From Dyella sp. C11 (GTDB lineage Bacteria > Pseudomonadota > Gammaproteobacteria > Xanthomonadales > Rhodanobacteraceae), in assembly GCF_003121485.1 (NCBI RefSeq), contig NZ_QAVX01000002.1:1-64000 (forward strand): a DNA stretch of 64,000 bases. Direction: 5' to 3'. Numbering within the stretch: position 1 is the first letter of the stretch; each line of letters begins with the position of its first letter. Made by a program: the position numbers and the translations under genes. Shown piece after piece: positions 1 to 8,461 of this stretch. Below the pieces are notes generated by a model. The model made no database searches. It saw nothing but the letters and a program-made list of their open reading frames with translations, and had not been told where the DNA came from.

Positions 1-153
1 GGGCGGACGAGCAGGCCCCGCAGGGGTGCCTGGCAGGACGCCAGGCACTTTTCGCCCGGGCAGGAGCCCGGTCGAAAAGCCCGGCCGCCCCTCACGGACT
101 GGCTGGGCTGAAAGCCCAGACAGCGCCAAGTGGGGGTGCCTTTTCTTTTGGTT

Positions 154-181
154 ACTTTTCTTTGGGCAAGCAAAGAAAAGT
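154..181. repeat. Long perfect hairpin element
   Basis: The arms ACTTTTCTTTG (154-164) and CAAAGAAAAGT (171-181) are perfectly complementary around a 6-nt loop. The surrounding wording ('ttggttacttttctttgg') is familiar as a dispersed element of Xanthomonadaceae genomes; that is from memory, and no second copy occurs in this window. Confidence 0.6.
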
Positions 182-265
182 GACCCGGACTGCGGCAGCA
201 GTTCGGAAGCCCGCGGCAGGCGAGCCAGGTCGAGGAAAGGACCCAAAAGAGCGAAAAGGCAAAGT

Positions 266-300
266 CACTGGATTCCCGCCTTCGCGGGAATGACGGTGAG
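266..300 (+). repeat. REP-like element, family A
   Basis: A palindrome with core ATTCCCGC..GCGGGAAT, flanked by CACTGG and TGACGG. The same layout recurs as inverted pairs near 8.2, 36.2, 38.3 and 42.1 kb, so this is a dispersed REP/BIME-type repeat. Here it is a single copy. Confidence 0.85.
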
Positions 301-538
301 GGGTAGGGACGTCACCGCAAGAATGGCGGTGGGGGTAGAAACATCATTGCGATGAAAGTGGTGAAGAATAGGGGCGTCATCGCAAAGGCGGCGGCGAGGG
401 ATAGAAACATTCCCGCGAGCACCCGACCTTTATCCCCTTATCGGGACTCACCCCAACCCTCTCCCCCCAAGGGGAGAGTGAGCAAAAGCGGCATGACGGC
501 CGAAGAACGAAGCAAAGCGCCGAGCACCCCAAAAAAAA

Positions 539-2014
539 CTAAAAACACCCTGCCACCTTCCTCACACCCTCATCAATCTGCACCAGACTCGCGCCACCAT
601 ATCCAAGGATGAGCCCAACCCTCCCCGGCTCTCCGATGTAACAAGGCGTCAGCGGCCTCACCGAAACACCCACTTCTGCCGCCCTGCGCGACACCGCCAC
701 ATCATCCACGCCATCGGGCAGCAAACCCGCCAGCTGCATGCCGGCTTCGGTGCCGATCACTTCCAATCGACCACCGAGATAACGCCCAATCGCCTCATGC
801 ACGGCGATGCGTTTCTCCATGTACAGCGTGCGCATGCTGCGAATATGCCGCGCGAAATGGCCTTCGCGAATGAACTCCGTCATCACCGACTGGTAGAGCA
901 TCGACGAGAACGTGTCGATGGCATCGCGACCTGCGTAAAAATCCGTGACCAGGTCCTTCGGCACCACGATGTAGCCGAGACGAAGTGCGGGAAACATCAC
1001 CTTGCTGAAGGTGCCGAGATAGATCACGCGCGCCTGCGTGTCCGTACCTTGCAGCGACGACAAGGGGCGACTGCCGAAGCGGTATTCACTGTCGTAATCG
1101 TCCTCGATGATCCATGCGTCGTTGCGTGTCGCCCAGTGCAATAACTGCATGCGTCGCGACGCACTCATCGCCATGCCTAGCGGAAACTGGTGCGAAGGCG
1201 AGATGTACACCGCACGCGCATCCGCAGCAACGCGCGCGCCATGTGCAACGTCGATGCCTTCGGCATCCACCGGCACCGGCACCAATTCGGCGCCTGCGGT
1301 GCGCAAGGCCTGGTGCGCACCGGGATAGCCCGGGTCTTCCATCCACACGCGTTCACCAGCATCCAGCAGCACATGCGCACAGATCTGCAGCGCCTGTTGC
1401 GAACCAGTGGTGATCAACACCTGCGACGCATCACAACGCACGGCACGCGCAGCACCGAGGTATTCGGCAACAGCCTCGCGCAGCGGCAAATGCCCCATGG
1501 GGTCGCCGTAGCCCATCGATTCCAGCGACAGGTGTCGTGCATGACGGCTCACCAGTTTCGACCACAACGCCGAAGGGAACGCATCCAGCGCAGGCAGGCC
1601 CACGCGGAAAGCCCCCATGTTCGCCAGCCATGTCGCTTCAGGTGATCGCAACAAGGCAGCACGACGGGACGTACGCCGCGAACCACCGGGTGATGCGGCA
1701 GGCGTTGGGCGCACGCGTTTCGTTTGCTCGGTTGTCATATCCGATGGGATGGCACGCGCCACACATGTACCCGCGCCGGTGAAGGTTTCCAGGAAACCCT
1801 CCGCCTGCAGCTGCTCGTACGCACCCAGCACGGGAATGCGCGAAATGCCGAGTTCGGTGGCAAGGCTCCGCGTGGACGGCACGCGCTGTCCCGGCCGCAG
1901 CTGGCCGCTGCTGATGGAGCGGCGAAACCAGTCGGACAGCTGCTGGTACATGGGCGTGTCGCTGCCCGCGTCCATGGCGACGGGCGGCAGGAATCCGGCG
2001 GGAATGCGCTGCAT
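539..2014 (-). CDS. MocR-type (GntR/aminotransferase) transcriptional regulator
   Basis: A 491-aa protein with an N-terminal GntR winged helix (about residues 15-85, containing PSTRSLATELGIS) joined to a class I aminotransferase-fold domain. The pyridoxal-phosphate pocket is visible as DPGYPGAHQ, DDYDSEYRF and the lysine motif GTFSK. Proteins of this family sense PLP or amino compounds and control vitamin B6, GABA or taurine genes. An upstream ATG would give 590 aa, but that extension runs through the divergent promoter and over the neighbouring gene, so I start at MQRIPAG. The gene is divergent from the outer-membrane protein at 2116, with a likely operator between them. The effector cannot be told from sequence. 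Confidence 0.88.
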   Translation of the reverse strand: MQRIPAGFLPPVAMDAGSDTPMYQQLSDWFRRSISSGQLRPGQRVPSTRSLATELGISRIPVLGAYEQLQAEGFLETFTGAGTCVARAIPSDMTTEQTKRVRPTPAASPGGSRRTSRRAALLRSPEATWLANMGAFRVGLPALDAFPSALWSKLVSRHARHLSLESMGYGDPMGHLPLREAVAEYLGAARAVRCDASQVLITTGSQQALQICAHVLLDAGERVWMEDPGYPGAHQALRTAGAELVPVPVDAEGIDVAHGARVAADARAVYISPSHQFPLGMAMSASRRMQLLHWATRNDAWIIEDDYDSEYRFGSRPLSSLQGTDTQARVIYLGTFSKVMFPALRLGYIVVPKDLVTDFYAGRDAIDTFSSMLYQSVMTEFIREGHFARHIRSMRTLYMEKRIAVHEAIGRYLGGRLEVIGTEAGMQLAGLLPDGVDDVAVSRRAAEVGVSVRPLTPCYIGEPGRVGLILGYGGASLVQIDEGVRKVAGCF

Positions 2015-2050
2015 GGCAACGGCTCCAGAGTGGCTATATAAACTCGCGCC

Positions 2051-2077
2051 AAAGTGGTTATTCCAGCCGACCACTTT
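2051..2077. promoter_or_regulatory. Inverted-repeat operator candidate for the MocR-type regulator
   Basis: AAAGTGGT (2051-2058) and ACCACTTT (2070-2077) form a perfect inverted repeat with an 11-nt spacer in the divergent promoter region. From memory, PdxR-type members of the MocR family bind AAAGTGG-like half-sites, which fits. On the minus strand a TATA-rich -10-like stretch follows immediately, so a bound regulator could control its own gene. A second small inverted repeat, GCTCGT/ACGAGC (2092-2107), sits closer to the plus-strand gene. Confidence 0.55.
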
Positions 2078-2115
2078 CGGGCATAGCTTGCGCTCGTCCG
2101 AACGAGCCAGCAACC

Positions 2116-3114
2116 ATGAAGCGATTCCTGCCCACATCGCTGATGCACCCAAGGATTTTCGTGCTCGGCATGGCGTTCCTGCTCTGCTTGCCCGGCACGT
2201 GCCAGCGTGCTCATGCCCAGGACGAGGCATCGTCCACGGAAATACCGCAGACCCGCGACAACGCCTGGTGGACGGGCCCCATGATGGCCAACTCCGCCGA
2301 GACCCTGCCACCCGGCCACATGTTGCTGGAGCCCTATCTCTACGACGTCGCCAGCCGCGGTTCCGACAGTTTCGGTTCGCGCACCTACATCAACTACGGC
2401 GTCGCCGACCGCTTCACCATGGGCGTGATTCCCGTGTTCGGCTACAACCGCGTGAGCAACGCGCCGAACAGCAGTGGCGTGCAGGTGGGCGACATCACGC
2501 TCACCGCGCAATACCGCCTGCGTCAGTTTCATGAGGGCAGCTGGCTACCGACCGTCGCCATCCAGGTGCAGGAAACGTTTCCTTCGGGCAAGTACGACCG
2601 ACTCGGCAATCGCCCCGCCGATGGACTCGGCAGCGGCGCGTACACCACCACCATCGGCATCAATACGCAGACCTATCTATGGATGCCGAACGGCCGCATC
2701 TTGCGCGTACGATTCAACGTGTCCGCATCGTTCTCCTCCAGCACGGATGTGAACGGCGCAAGCGTCTACGGCACCGACGCAAACTTTCGCGGTCGCGCAC
2801 GCCCCGGCGATAACGTGTTCGGCAACGCATCGGCCGAATACAGCCTTACGCGAAACTGGGTACTGGCGCTGGATGTGATCTACAACCACAACAGCTCCAC
2901 GCGCGTGAGTGGCCAGGAATATGCAAACGCCGATCCCTTTCCACCCGATCCTGCGCTCGGCGCCAAGTCGAACCGTTACATCGGCTTCGCACCCGCTGTG
3001 GAATACAACTGGTCGCCCAACCTTGGCCTGCTGGTGGGGATGCGCGTGATTCCTTCGGGCAATCGCACGACGTCGTCCATCACGCCGGCCATCGCTCTCA
3101 ACTATGTGCACTGA
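2116..3114 (+). CDS. Outer-membrane beta-barrel protein (MetA/phenol-degradation transporter-like)
   Basis: A 332-aa protein with a signal peptide (hydrophobic IFVLGMAFLLCLPG, cleavage probably after AHA) and then alternating aromatic/polar strands ending in NYVH, as in an outer-membrane barrel. The general layout resembles the 'putative MetA-pathway of phenol degradation' barrel family, and a second such protein is encoded at 42258. It is the divergent partner of the MocR-type regulator and is followed 9 nt later by an exported methyltransferase, so the two probably form one transcript. The substrate is unknown. M10 is an alternative start. Confidence 0.6.
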   Translation: MKRFLPTSLMHPRIFVLGMAFLLCLPGTCQRAHAQDEASSTEIPQTRDNAWWTGPMMANSAETLPPGHMLLEPYLYDVASRGSDSFGSRTYINYGVADRFTMGVIPVFGYNRVSNAPNSSGVQVGDITLTAQYRLRQFHEGSWLPTVAIQVQETFPSGKYDRLGNRPADGLGSGAYTTTIGINTQTYLWMPNGRILRVRFNVSASFSSSTDVNGASVYGTDANFRGRARPGDNVFGNASAEYSLTRNWVLALDVIYNHNSSTRVSGQEYANADPFPPDPALGAKSNRYIGFAPAVEYNWSPNLGLLVGMRVIPSGNRTTSSITPAIALNYVH

Positions 3115-3123
3115 GGAAGAGAC

Positions 3124-3885
3124 ATGAAACGTGTTGTCCTGTTCGTGCTGTCCACGTTGTTGCTCGCCACCGCCGCGATGTCCACGCCGCCTACGCATCC
3201 ATTGCCAAGTTTCGTGGGCCTGGCCATTGCGGACAAAAACAGGCCTGCCGAGGATCGCGCGCTGGACGACGAACGCCATCCCGCTGCGGTGCTCGGCTTC
3301 ACCGGCATCAAGCCCGGCGACATCGTGGTGGATCTGATGCCCGGCAAGGGCTACTACACGCGCCTGTTCAGCCGCATGGTCGGCCCGAAAGGCAAGGTGT
3401 ATGCGCTGCAACCCTCGGAGATGGACAAGGCTGCGCCGAAGGGGCTGGAAAGCGTGCGCGGCTTTGCTGGCTCAGGCGAATACGCCAACGTCAGCGTGCT
3501 GGTGCAGCCGGTCAACGAACTGAAGCTGCCCGAACCTGTCGACGTGATCTGGACATCGCAGAACTGGCACGACTTGCACGACCCCTTCATGGGGCCGGCG
3601 GACATCGCGAAAGTGAGCAAGGCGCTTTTCGATGCGCTGAAGCCCGGCGGCACGCTGATCGTGCTGGATCACGCCGCCGCCGATGGCACGGGCGTATCGA
3701 AGACGAACGATCTGCACCGCATCGACCCGGCTGCCGTCAAGAGCGAACTGGCTGCCGCGGGTTTCCAGTTCGACAGCGAGAGCGACGCGCTGCGCAATCC
3801 CGATGACGACCACACCAAGGGCATTCGCGATCCGTCGATCAAGGGACACACGGACCGCTTCATCTTGAAGTTCCACAAACCTTAG
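3124..3885 (+). CDS. Exported class I SAM-dependent methyltransferase
   Basis: A 253-aa protein with an N-terminal signal peptide (VVLFVLSTLLLATAAM) followed by a Rossmann methyltransferase. The SAM-binding motif is VDLMPGKGYYTRLFS near residue 72, and later strands include DVIWTSQNWHD and GGTLIVLDH. It matches the 'predicted methyltransferase' family that is often periplasmic. GAGGAAGAG precedes the ATG at good spacing. It lies in the same orientation as, and 9 nt after, the outer-membrane protein. Substrate unknown; a periplasmic SAM enzyme is unusual because SAM is cytosolic, so the signal sequence may act as a membrane anchor. Confidence 0.72.
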   Translation: MKRVVLFVLSTLLLATAAMSTPPTHPLPSFVGLAIADKNRPAEDRALDDERHPAAVLGFTGIKPGDIVVDLMPGKGYYTRLFSRMVGPKGKVYALQPSEMDKAAPKGLESVRGFAGSGEYANVSVLVQPVNELKLPEPVDVIWTSQNWHDLHDPFMGPADIAKVSKALFDALKPGGTLIVLDHAAADGTGVSKTNDLHRIDPAAVKSELAAAGFQFDSESDALRNPDDDHTKGIRDPSIKGHTDRFILKFHKP

Positions 3886-3926
3886 GATGCATCTGATATA
3901 CGCAGTAACGCTTTACTCCTAAGGTC

Positions 3927-3940
3927 AAGGTGGCCACCTT
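3927..3940. promoter_or_regulatory. Perfect 14-bp palindrome upstream of yiaA
   Basis: AAGGTGGCCACCTT is a perfect palindrome 18 nt before the yiaA start codon, inside a larger imperfect repeat (TCCTA..TAGGA). A palindrome at this position could be a repressor site; no regulator is evident nearby. Confidence 0.35.
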
Positions 3941-3958
3941 AATCCTAGGAAAAAGTCC

Positions 3959-4375
3959 ATGGACACCTCCGCCAAGAAACCCTCTGGCCCTTTCATTGCC
4001 TCCTCATGGGCAGCGCTGTTACTCGGCGTTATTGCGTACCTGCTCGGCCTGTGGAATGCAGGCATGCCGCTCAACGAAAAGGGCTACTACTTCACCGTGC
4101 TTATGTTCGGGCTATTTGCAGCCGTTTCCATTCAAAAAAGTGTGCGTGACCGCGCCGAAGGAATACCCGTTACGGGACTCTATTTCGGACTAGCCTGGTT
4201 TTCCATCATTCTGACCATCGTGCTACTTGCGGTTGGCTTATGGAATGCAACTCTGCAGCTGAGTGAGAAAGGCTTCTATGCAATGGCTTTTGCGCTAAGT
4301 CTGTTTGCTGCCATAGCAGTCCAGAAGAACACGCGTGACCTCGCATCGATTCCGATGCAAGAAGTGAACGACTAA
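3959..4375 (+). CDS. yiaA: YiaA/YiaB family inner-membrane protein
   Basis: A 138-aa protein made of two copies of the YiaA/B two-helix domain. Each copy has a pair of membrane helices around a conserved turn: LGLWNAGMPLNEKGYY in the first and VGLWNATLQLSEKGFY in the second. This closely follows my memory of E. coli YiaA, including the basic VRD/TRD loops after each repeat. Four membrane segments are expected. The function of the family is not established. The gene stands alone, with a palindrome 18 nt upstream. Confidence 0.85.
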   Translation: MDTSAKKPSGPFIASSWAALLLGVIAYLLGLWNAGMPLNEKGYYFTVLMFGLFAAVSIQKSVRDRAEGIPVTGLYFGLAWFSIILTIVLLAVGLWNATLQLSEKGFYAMAFALSLFAAIAVQKNTRDLASIPMQEVND

Positions 4376-4421
4376 GCCTCTTATTGGTGGGTTAACCCTG
4401 CCCTCGCCTCACAGCTACGCT

Positions 4422-5351
4422 TCACTTTGTCCGGCGCACTTCACCGTCCCCTCGCTGCGCACCTTCGTTCTTGATGAAATCGACGAAGGCGCGCAGCGGC
4501 GCCGGCATGTGCGTGCGGCTTGGGTAATACAGCAGCGGGCCGCTGAAGCGCTGGCACCACTCATCCAGCACGGGCACCAGCGCACCGCTCGCCAGCGACG
4601 GCTGCAGGAATTCCTCGAAGGTGTGGATGATGCCGAGCCCACTCACCGCCGCTTGCACCTGCATCTCGGTGGTGGATGAAAGCAACGGTCCTTCCGGGCG
4701 GATGCGCACCACTTTTCCGCGACGTTCGAACTCCCATACCGCAATGACGCCACTGGGAAAGCGATGGCGGATGCAGGCATGGCTCACCAGATCCTGCGGC
4801 TTCGAAGGACGACCGCGTTCCGCCAGATACGCCGGCGACGCCGCCGCCACGAAACGCTGCATGCGCGGGCCGATGGGCATGGCGATCATGTCGCGCTCCA
4901 CACGCTCCTCGTAGCGAATGCCGGCATCGCAGCCGGCGGCCAGCATGTCGACAAAGGCATCGTCCGTCACCACGTCCAGCATGATGCCTGGATGAGCGCG
5001 CAGGAATCGCGCCGCGATCTGCGGCAAGACGTAGCGCGCCACGATGGAGGGCACGTTGAGGCGCAAGGTGCCGGTGGGGCTGTCGCGGTACGCGTTGATG
5101 CTGTCGAGCGCACCGCCGATTTCACCGACCAGCGGCGTCAGGCGCTCGATCAACCGCTGGCCGGCTTCGGTCGGCGTCACGCTGCGCGTGGTGCGATTGA
5201 GCAGGCGCACGCCCAGGCGCGATTCCAGGCGCCGCAATGCGGCACTCAACGCCGATGCGGAAACATTCCCCTGCAGCGCCGCACCACGAAATCCGCGGGC
5301 GCGCGCCACGGCCAGAAAAGCTTCGATATCGGAAAGGCCAAGTTCTTCCAT
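4422..5351 (-). CDS. LysR-family transcriptional regulator
   Basis: A 309-aa protein of standard LysR length, with a helix-turn-helix at about residues 4-62 (SDIEAFLAVARARGF, ALRRLESRLGVRLLNRTTR) and a substrate-binding domain from about 90 to 295. It is divergent from the aldo-keto reductase at 5461 with a 109-bp gap, the usual layout for a LysR regulator and its target. The subgroup resembles regulators of oxidoreductase genes; the inducer is unknown. Confidence 0.88.
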   Translation of the reverse strand: MEELGLSDIEAFLAVARARGFRGAALQGNVSASALSAALRRLESRLGVRLLNRTTRSVTPTEAGQRLIERLTPLVGEIGGALDSINAYRDSPTGTLRLNVPSIVARYVLPQIAARFLRAHPGIMLDVVTDDAFVDMLAAGCDAGIRYEERVERDMIAMPIGPRMQRFVAAASPAYLAERGRPSKPQDLVSHACIRHRFPSGVIAVWEFERRGKVVRIRPEGPLLSSTTEMQVQAAVSGLGIIHTFEEFLQPSLASGALVPVLDEWCQRFSGPLLYYPSRTHMPAPLRAFVDFIKNEGAQRGDGEVRRTK

Positions 5352-5460
5352 TGTGCGGATTCCGGCACGGGTCGTGTGGATAGGCCCGGATTATCGTACA
5401 CCCGCTTCCACCCCATACTTCGCTGCGAATCGATCCTCCCTACCCTTCGGAGATGCGCAC

Positions 5461-6459
5461 ATGCAACACCGTCAACTTGGTTCCACGGGTCCCAGCGTTT
5501 CCGCCCTCGGCCTCGGCTGCATGGGCATGTCGGGCATGTATGGCCCGTCCGATCGTGCCGAGAGCATCGCCACCATCCACGCGGCACTCGATGCCGGCAT
5601 CAACCTGCTCGATACCGGCGACTTCTATGGCATGGGCCACAACGAGATGCTCATCGGCGAAGCGTTGAAGAACGTGCCGCGCGAAAACACCATCATCAGC
5701 GTGAAGTTCGGTGCGCTGCGCGATCCCGCCAATGGCTGGGGTGGCAACGACACGCGCCCGGTCGCGTTGAAGAATTTCCTCGCTTACACCTTGCAGCGTC
5801 TGGGTGTGGATTACATCGATGTCTATCGTCCCGCACGCCTGGACCCCAACGTGCCGATCGAAGACACCATCGGCGCCATCGCGGACATGGTGAAGGCCGG
5901 TTACGTGCGTCACATCGGCCTCTCGGAAGTGGGCTCGGAAACGATTCGCCGCGCCGCCGCCGTGCACCCCATCGCCGACCTTCAGATCGAGTATTCGCTG
6001 ATCTCGCGCGGCATCGAAGACGGCATTCTCGACACCTGTCGCCAGCTGGGCATCGGCATCACCGCCTACGGCGTGCTATCCCGCGGCCTGATCAGCGGGC
6101 ACTGGGATAAGAACAACGCGGGCAAAGGTGATTTCCGCGCGATGAGTCCGCGATTCCAGGCGGGGAATGTCGACCAGAATCTCGCACTGGTCGATGCGCT
6201 GCGCACGATTGCCCAGGCGAAGAACGTGTCGGTGGCGCAGCTTGCCATCGCGTGGGTGGCTGCACAGGGCAAGGACATCGTGCCTCTGGTTGGTGCACGT
6301 CGTCGTGACCGGCTGCAGGAAGCGCTGGGCGCTCTCGACGTGTCGCTGAGCGCGGAGGATCTCGCCACCATCGAGGCGGCCGTGCCCAGGGGCGCGGCAG
6401 CCGGTGATCGTTACGCAGCGGCACAGATGGCGCACCTGGACAGCGAGCGAGCGCACTGA
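5461..6459 (+). CDS. Aldo/keto reductase with altered catalytic histidine position
   Basis: A 332-aa TIM-barrel oxidoreductase starting MQHRQLGSTGPSVSALGLG. The family Asp and Tyr are visible in LLDTGDFYG, the Lys in ISVKFG, and the NADP-binding end in VPLVGAR. The segment that normally reads QHRVDP is PARLDP here, so the usual tetrad histidine is alanine. I recall a subset of proteobacterial homologues with the same change, so it is probably not a sequencing error. An open frame extends upstream, but the start at 5461 has GGAG before it and aligns with the family. Likely target of the divergent LysR regulator. Confidence 0.88.
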   Translation: MQHRQLGSTGPSVSALGLGCMGMSGMYGPSDRAESIATIHAALDAGINLLDTGDFYGMGHNEMLIGEALKNVPRENTIISVKFGALRDPANGWGGNDTRPVALKNFLAYTLQRLGVDYIDVYRPARLDPNVPIEDTIGAIADMVKAGYVRHIGLSEVGSETIRRAAAVHPIADLQIEYSLISRGIEDGILDTCRQLGIGITAYGVLSRGLISGHWDKNNAGKGDFRAMSPRFQAGNVDQNLALVDALRTIAQAKNVSVAQLAIAWVAAQGKDIVPLVGARRRDRLQEALGALDVSLSAEDLATIEAAVPRGAAAGDRYAAAQMAHLDSERAH

Positions 6460-6467
6460 AGCCTTTC

Positions 6468-6499
6468 ACGGTCACGCCGGCCCGCGTCGGCGTGACCGT
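6468..6499 (+). terminator. Strong hairpin after the aldo/keto reductase
   Basis: A perfect 12-bp stem ACGGTCACGCCG / CGGCGTGACCGT with an 8-nt loop, 9 nt past the stop codon. No T-run follows, so it may be a weak terminator or an RNA-stabilising hairpin. Confidence 0.45.
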
Positions 6500-6555
6500 C
6501 CCTCTGCGTCACCGGCGCCCTATACTCGACGGTACCGGTCCGCCGAGAGTCGCTC

Positions 6556-8202
6556 ATGGGATTCCTGCAAGATCCGCCGCAACTCGCCCACCCGTATCGC
6601 GAAGACCCGCTCCTGCGCGCCACCCTGCGCCGCGCACTTCCACCAGCGCGTCTTGCCGCCATCGAGCCGGACCTGCAGGCACTCGGCGATTACGCGGTGA
6701 TGGAATGGAAGCGCGCCAATCACAGCACCCGCCGCAAGCCCGTGCTCACGCAATGGGATGCCTGGGGCAATCGCGTCGACCGCATCGAACTCACCGAGGC
6801 GTGGCAGGAAGGTCCGCATATCACCACGCAGCATGCGGTGCTGGCTGCCGGTCACGAAGCGCATGAACACGCGCGACTGGAAGAGTTTGCACGCGTGTAT
6901 CTCTATCACGTCGCCAGCGAATTCTATTCGTGTCCGCTGGCGATGACCGACGGTGCCGCCACGGCGCTGAAAGCATCCGGCAACAAGGCGTTGATGGAAC
7001 GCGCGCTGCCGCATCTGCTCAGTCGCGATGCTTCCACGTTCTGGCTCAGCGGACAGTGGATGACGGAGAACGCCGGCGGTTCGGATGTCGGCAACACGGA
7101 AACCGTGGCGCGACAGGATGCCTCCGGTCAGTGGCGCCTGTACGGGCGCAAGTGGTTCAGTTCCGCCGTGGTCGGTGAAATGGCGCTCGGGCTGGCGCGC
7201 CCGGAAGGCGCTGGCAGCGGTCCCGGTGCGTTGGCGCTGTTCTACGTCGAAACCATGGATGGTGAGCGTCGCAAACCCGAACTGATCATCGATCGCCTGA
7301 AAGACAAGCTCGGCACGCACGAGCTTCCCACGGCGGAAATTCACCTGGATGGCCTGCCCGCATGGCCGTTGGGTGAACTCGCCAACGGCGTCCGCCAGGT
7401 GGCGCCGATGCTTAATATCACGCGCACATGGAATGCGATGGGCGCCACCGCCAGCATGGCGCGCGCGCTTTCGCTGGCCCGCGATTACGCCACGCGACGC
7501 AGCGCTTTCGGCAAGCGATTGATCGACCAACCGCTGCACGCGCAGACGCTGGCCGACATGCAGGCGGAATTCGAAGGCGCGTTTGCGCTGAGTTTTGAAG
7601 TGGCGCATTTGCTTGGGCGCGTCGAACACGGTTCGGCGCAACCGCATGAGGCCGCCCTGCTCCGCCTGCTGACACCGCTGGCGAAACTGTGGACGGGCAA
7701 GATGGCCGTGAAGCTGTGCGCCGAAACGCTGGAATGCTTCGGCGGTGCGGGCTACATCGAAGACACGGGCCTGCCCCAGCTGCTGCGCGATGCGCAGGTA
7801 TATGCCATCTGGGAAGGCACCACAAATGTGCTTTCGCTCGACACCCTGCGTGCATTGGCCGGCGACAATTTCAACGCCCTGTGCATCGCCATCGAGGGTT
7901 GGCTGGCCGACAGCATCGATGCGCAGGCACGCCAGGCCATCCACAAGGCACTGCACGATGCGGCGGCCTATCTGCAGACGCATGCCAACCAGCGCGACAC
8001 TCTCGAAGCCGGTGCCCGGGGCCTGGCTCTCACCCTTGCCCGCACCACCGCCGCCGCCCTGCTGGCGAGGCACAACGCCTGGGGTGCGCAGCACGGCCAC
8101 GCGCGTGCCGGGGCGGCATTGCGCCGGTTCGTGGCGCATGGGCTTTCGCGGTTTTCCACTTCGGATGCCACCGATACGGCGCTGTTGCTCGGGCCGCATT
8201 GA
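6556..8202 (+). CDS. Acyl-CoA dehydrogenase family protein (AidB-like)
   Basis: A 548-aa flavoprotein of the acyl-CoA dehydrogenase superfamily. FAD and substrate regions are visible as WLSGQWMTENAGGSDVGNTET, the middle beta domain, and the C-terminal helical domain with YAIWEGTTNVLSLDTLRAL. The length of about 550 and the IWEGTTNV context match the AidB branch rather than the 380-aa fatty-acid oxidation enzymes. E. coli AidB takes part in the adaptive response to alkylation; whether this copy does is unknown. It stands alone, followed by a REP pair. Confidence 0.85.
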   Translation: MGFLQDPPQLAHPYREDPLLRATLRRALPPARLAAIEPDLQALGDYAVMEWKRANHSTRRKPVLTQWDAWGNRVDRIELTEAWQEGPHITTQHAVLAAGHEAHEHARLEEFARVYLYHVASEFYSCPLAMTDGAATALKASGNKALMERALPHLLSRDASTFWLSGQWMTENAGGSDVGNTETVARQDASGQWRLYGRKWFSSAVVGEMALGLARPEGAGSGPGALALFYVETMDGERRKPELIIDRLKDKLGTHELPTAEIHLDGLPAWPLGELANGVRQVAPMLNITRTWNAMGATASMARALSLARDYATRRSAFGKRLIDQPLHAQTLADMQAEFEGAFALSFEVAHLLGRVEHGSAQPHEAALLRLLTPLAKLWTGKMAVKLCAETLECFGGAGYIEDTGLPQLLRDAQVYAIWEGTTNVLSLDTLRALAGDNFNALCIAIEGWLADSIDAQARQAIHKALHDAAAYLQTHANQRDTLEAGARGLALTLARTTAAALLARHNAWGAQHGHARAGAALRRFVAHGLSRFSTSDATDTALLLGPH

Positions 8203-8240
8203 GGCAGCACCCGCCAGCCAGGCGCCAGGCCCGAAGATTC

Positions 8241-8345
8241 CTCACCGTCATTCCCGCGAAAGCGGGAATCCAGTGCCTTTACACGTCGCGGAAACCTCTA
8301 GGGAGAGCAACGACACTGGATTCCCGCTTTCGCGGGAATGACGGG
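8241..8345. repeat. Inverted pair of family A REP elements
   Basis: Two copies of the ATTCCCGC..GCGGGAAT element face each other at 8241-8275 (minus orientation) and 8314-8345 (plus orientation), with about 38 nt between them. Together they can fold into a long cruciform or hairpin, a BIME-like arrangement, in the gap after the acyl-CoA dehydrogenase gene. Confidence 0.85.
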
Positions 8346-8461
8346 CAAAAAGCCAAAGCAGCGAGCAAAAGCGCGAAGCATGGAAGGCTGGACAACCCGA
8401 GGGTGCTCCAACCCGCCCCACCCGCTAAAATGTCCGCCTCCCCATCCTGGCGACCCCGACC

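Larger units (their letters stand above)
1..538. other. Non-coding repeat-rich region
   Basis: I see no convincing gene here. The stretch is made of short palindromic and low-complexity elements: an 11-bp-arm hairpin at 154-181, a REP-like element at 266-300, and an 8-bp-arm hairpin at 459-478 (CTCTCCCC / GGGGAGAG). Open frames crossing it translate the repeats and lack a ribosome binding site. The 459-478 hairpin lies just beyond the stop of the minus-strand MocR-type gene and could help end its transcript, although no T-run follows it in that direction. Confidence 0.6.

Noticed and set aside
26-612. Two overlapping open frames near the left end
   Set aside because: They translate palindromic repeats (for example the REP reads IPAFAGMT), have no ribosome binding site and look like no known protein.
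2015-2311. Longer N-terminus for the MocR-type regulator (590 aa)
   Set aside because: The extra 99 residues run through the inverted-repeat operator and over the start of the divergent gene, and contain no domain.
6520-8199. 559-aa open frame antisense to the acyl-CoA dehydrogenase
   Set aside because: A high-GC shadow frame; composition is Arg/His/Gly-rich with no domain, while the plus strand encodes a clear enzyme.
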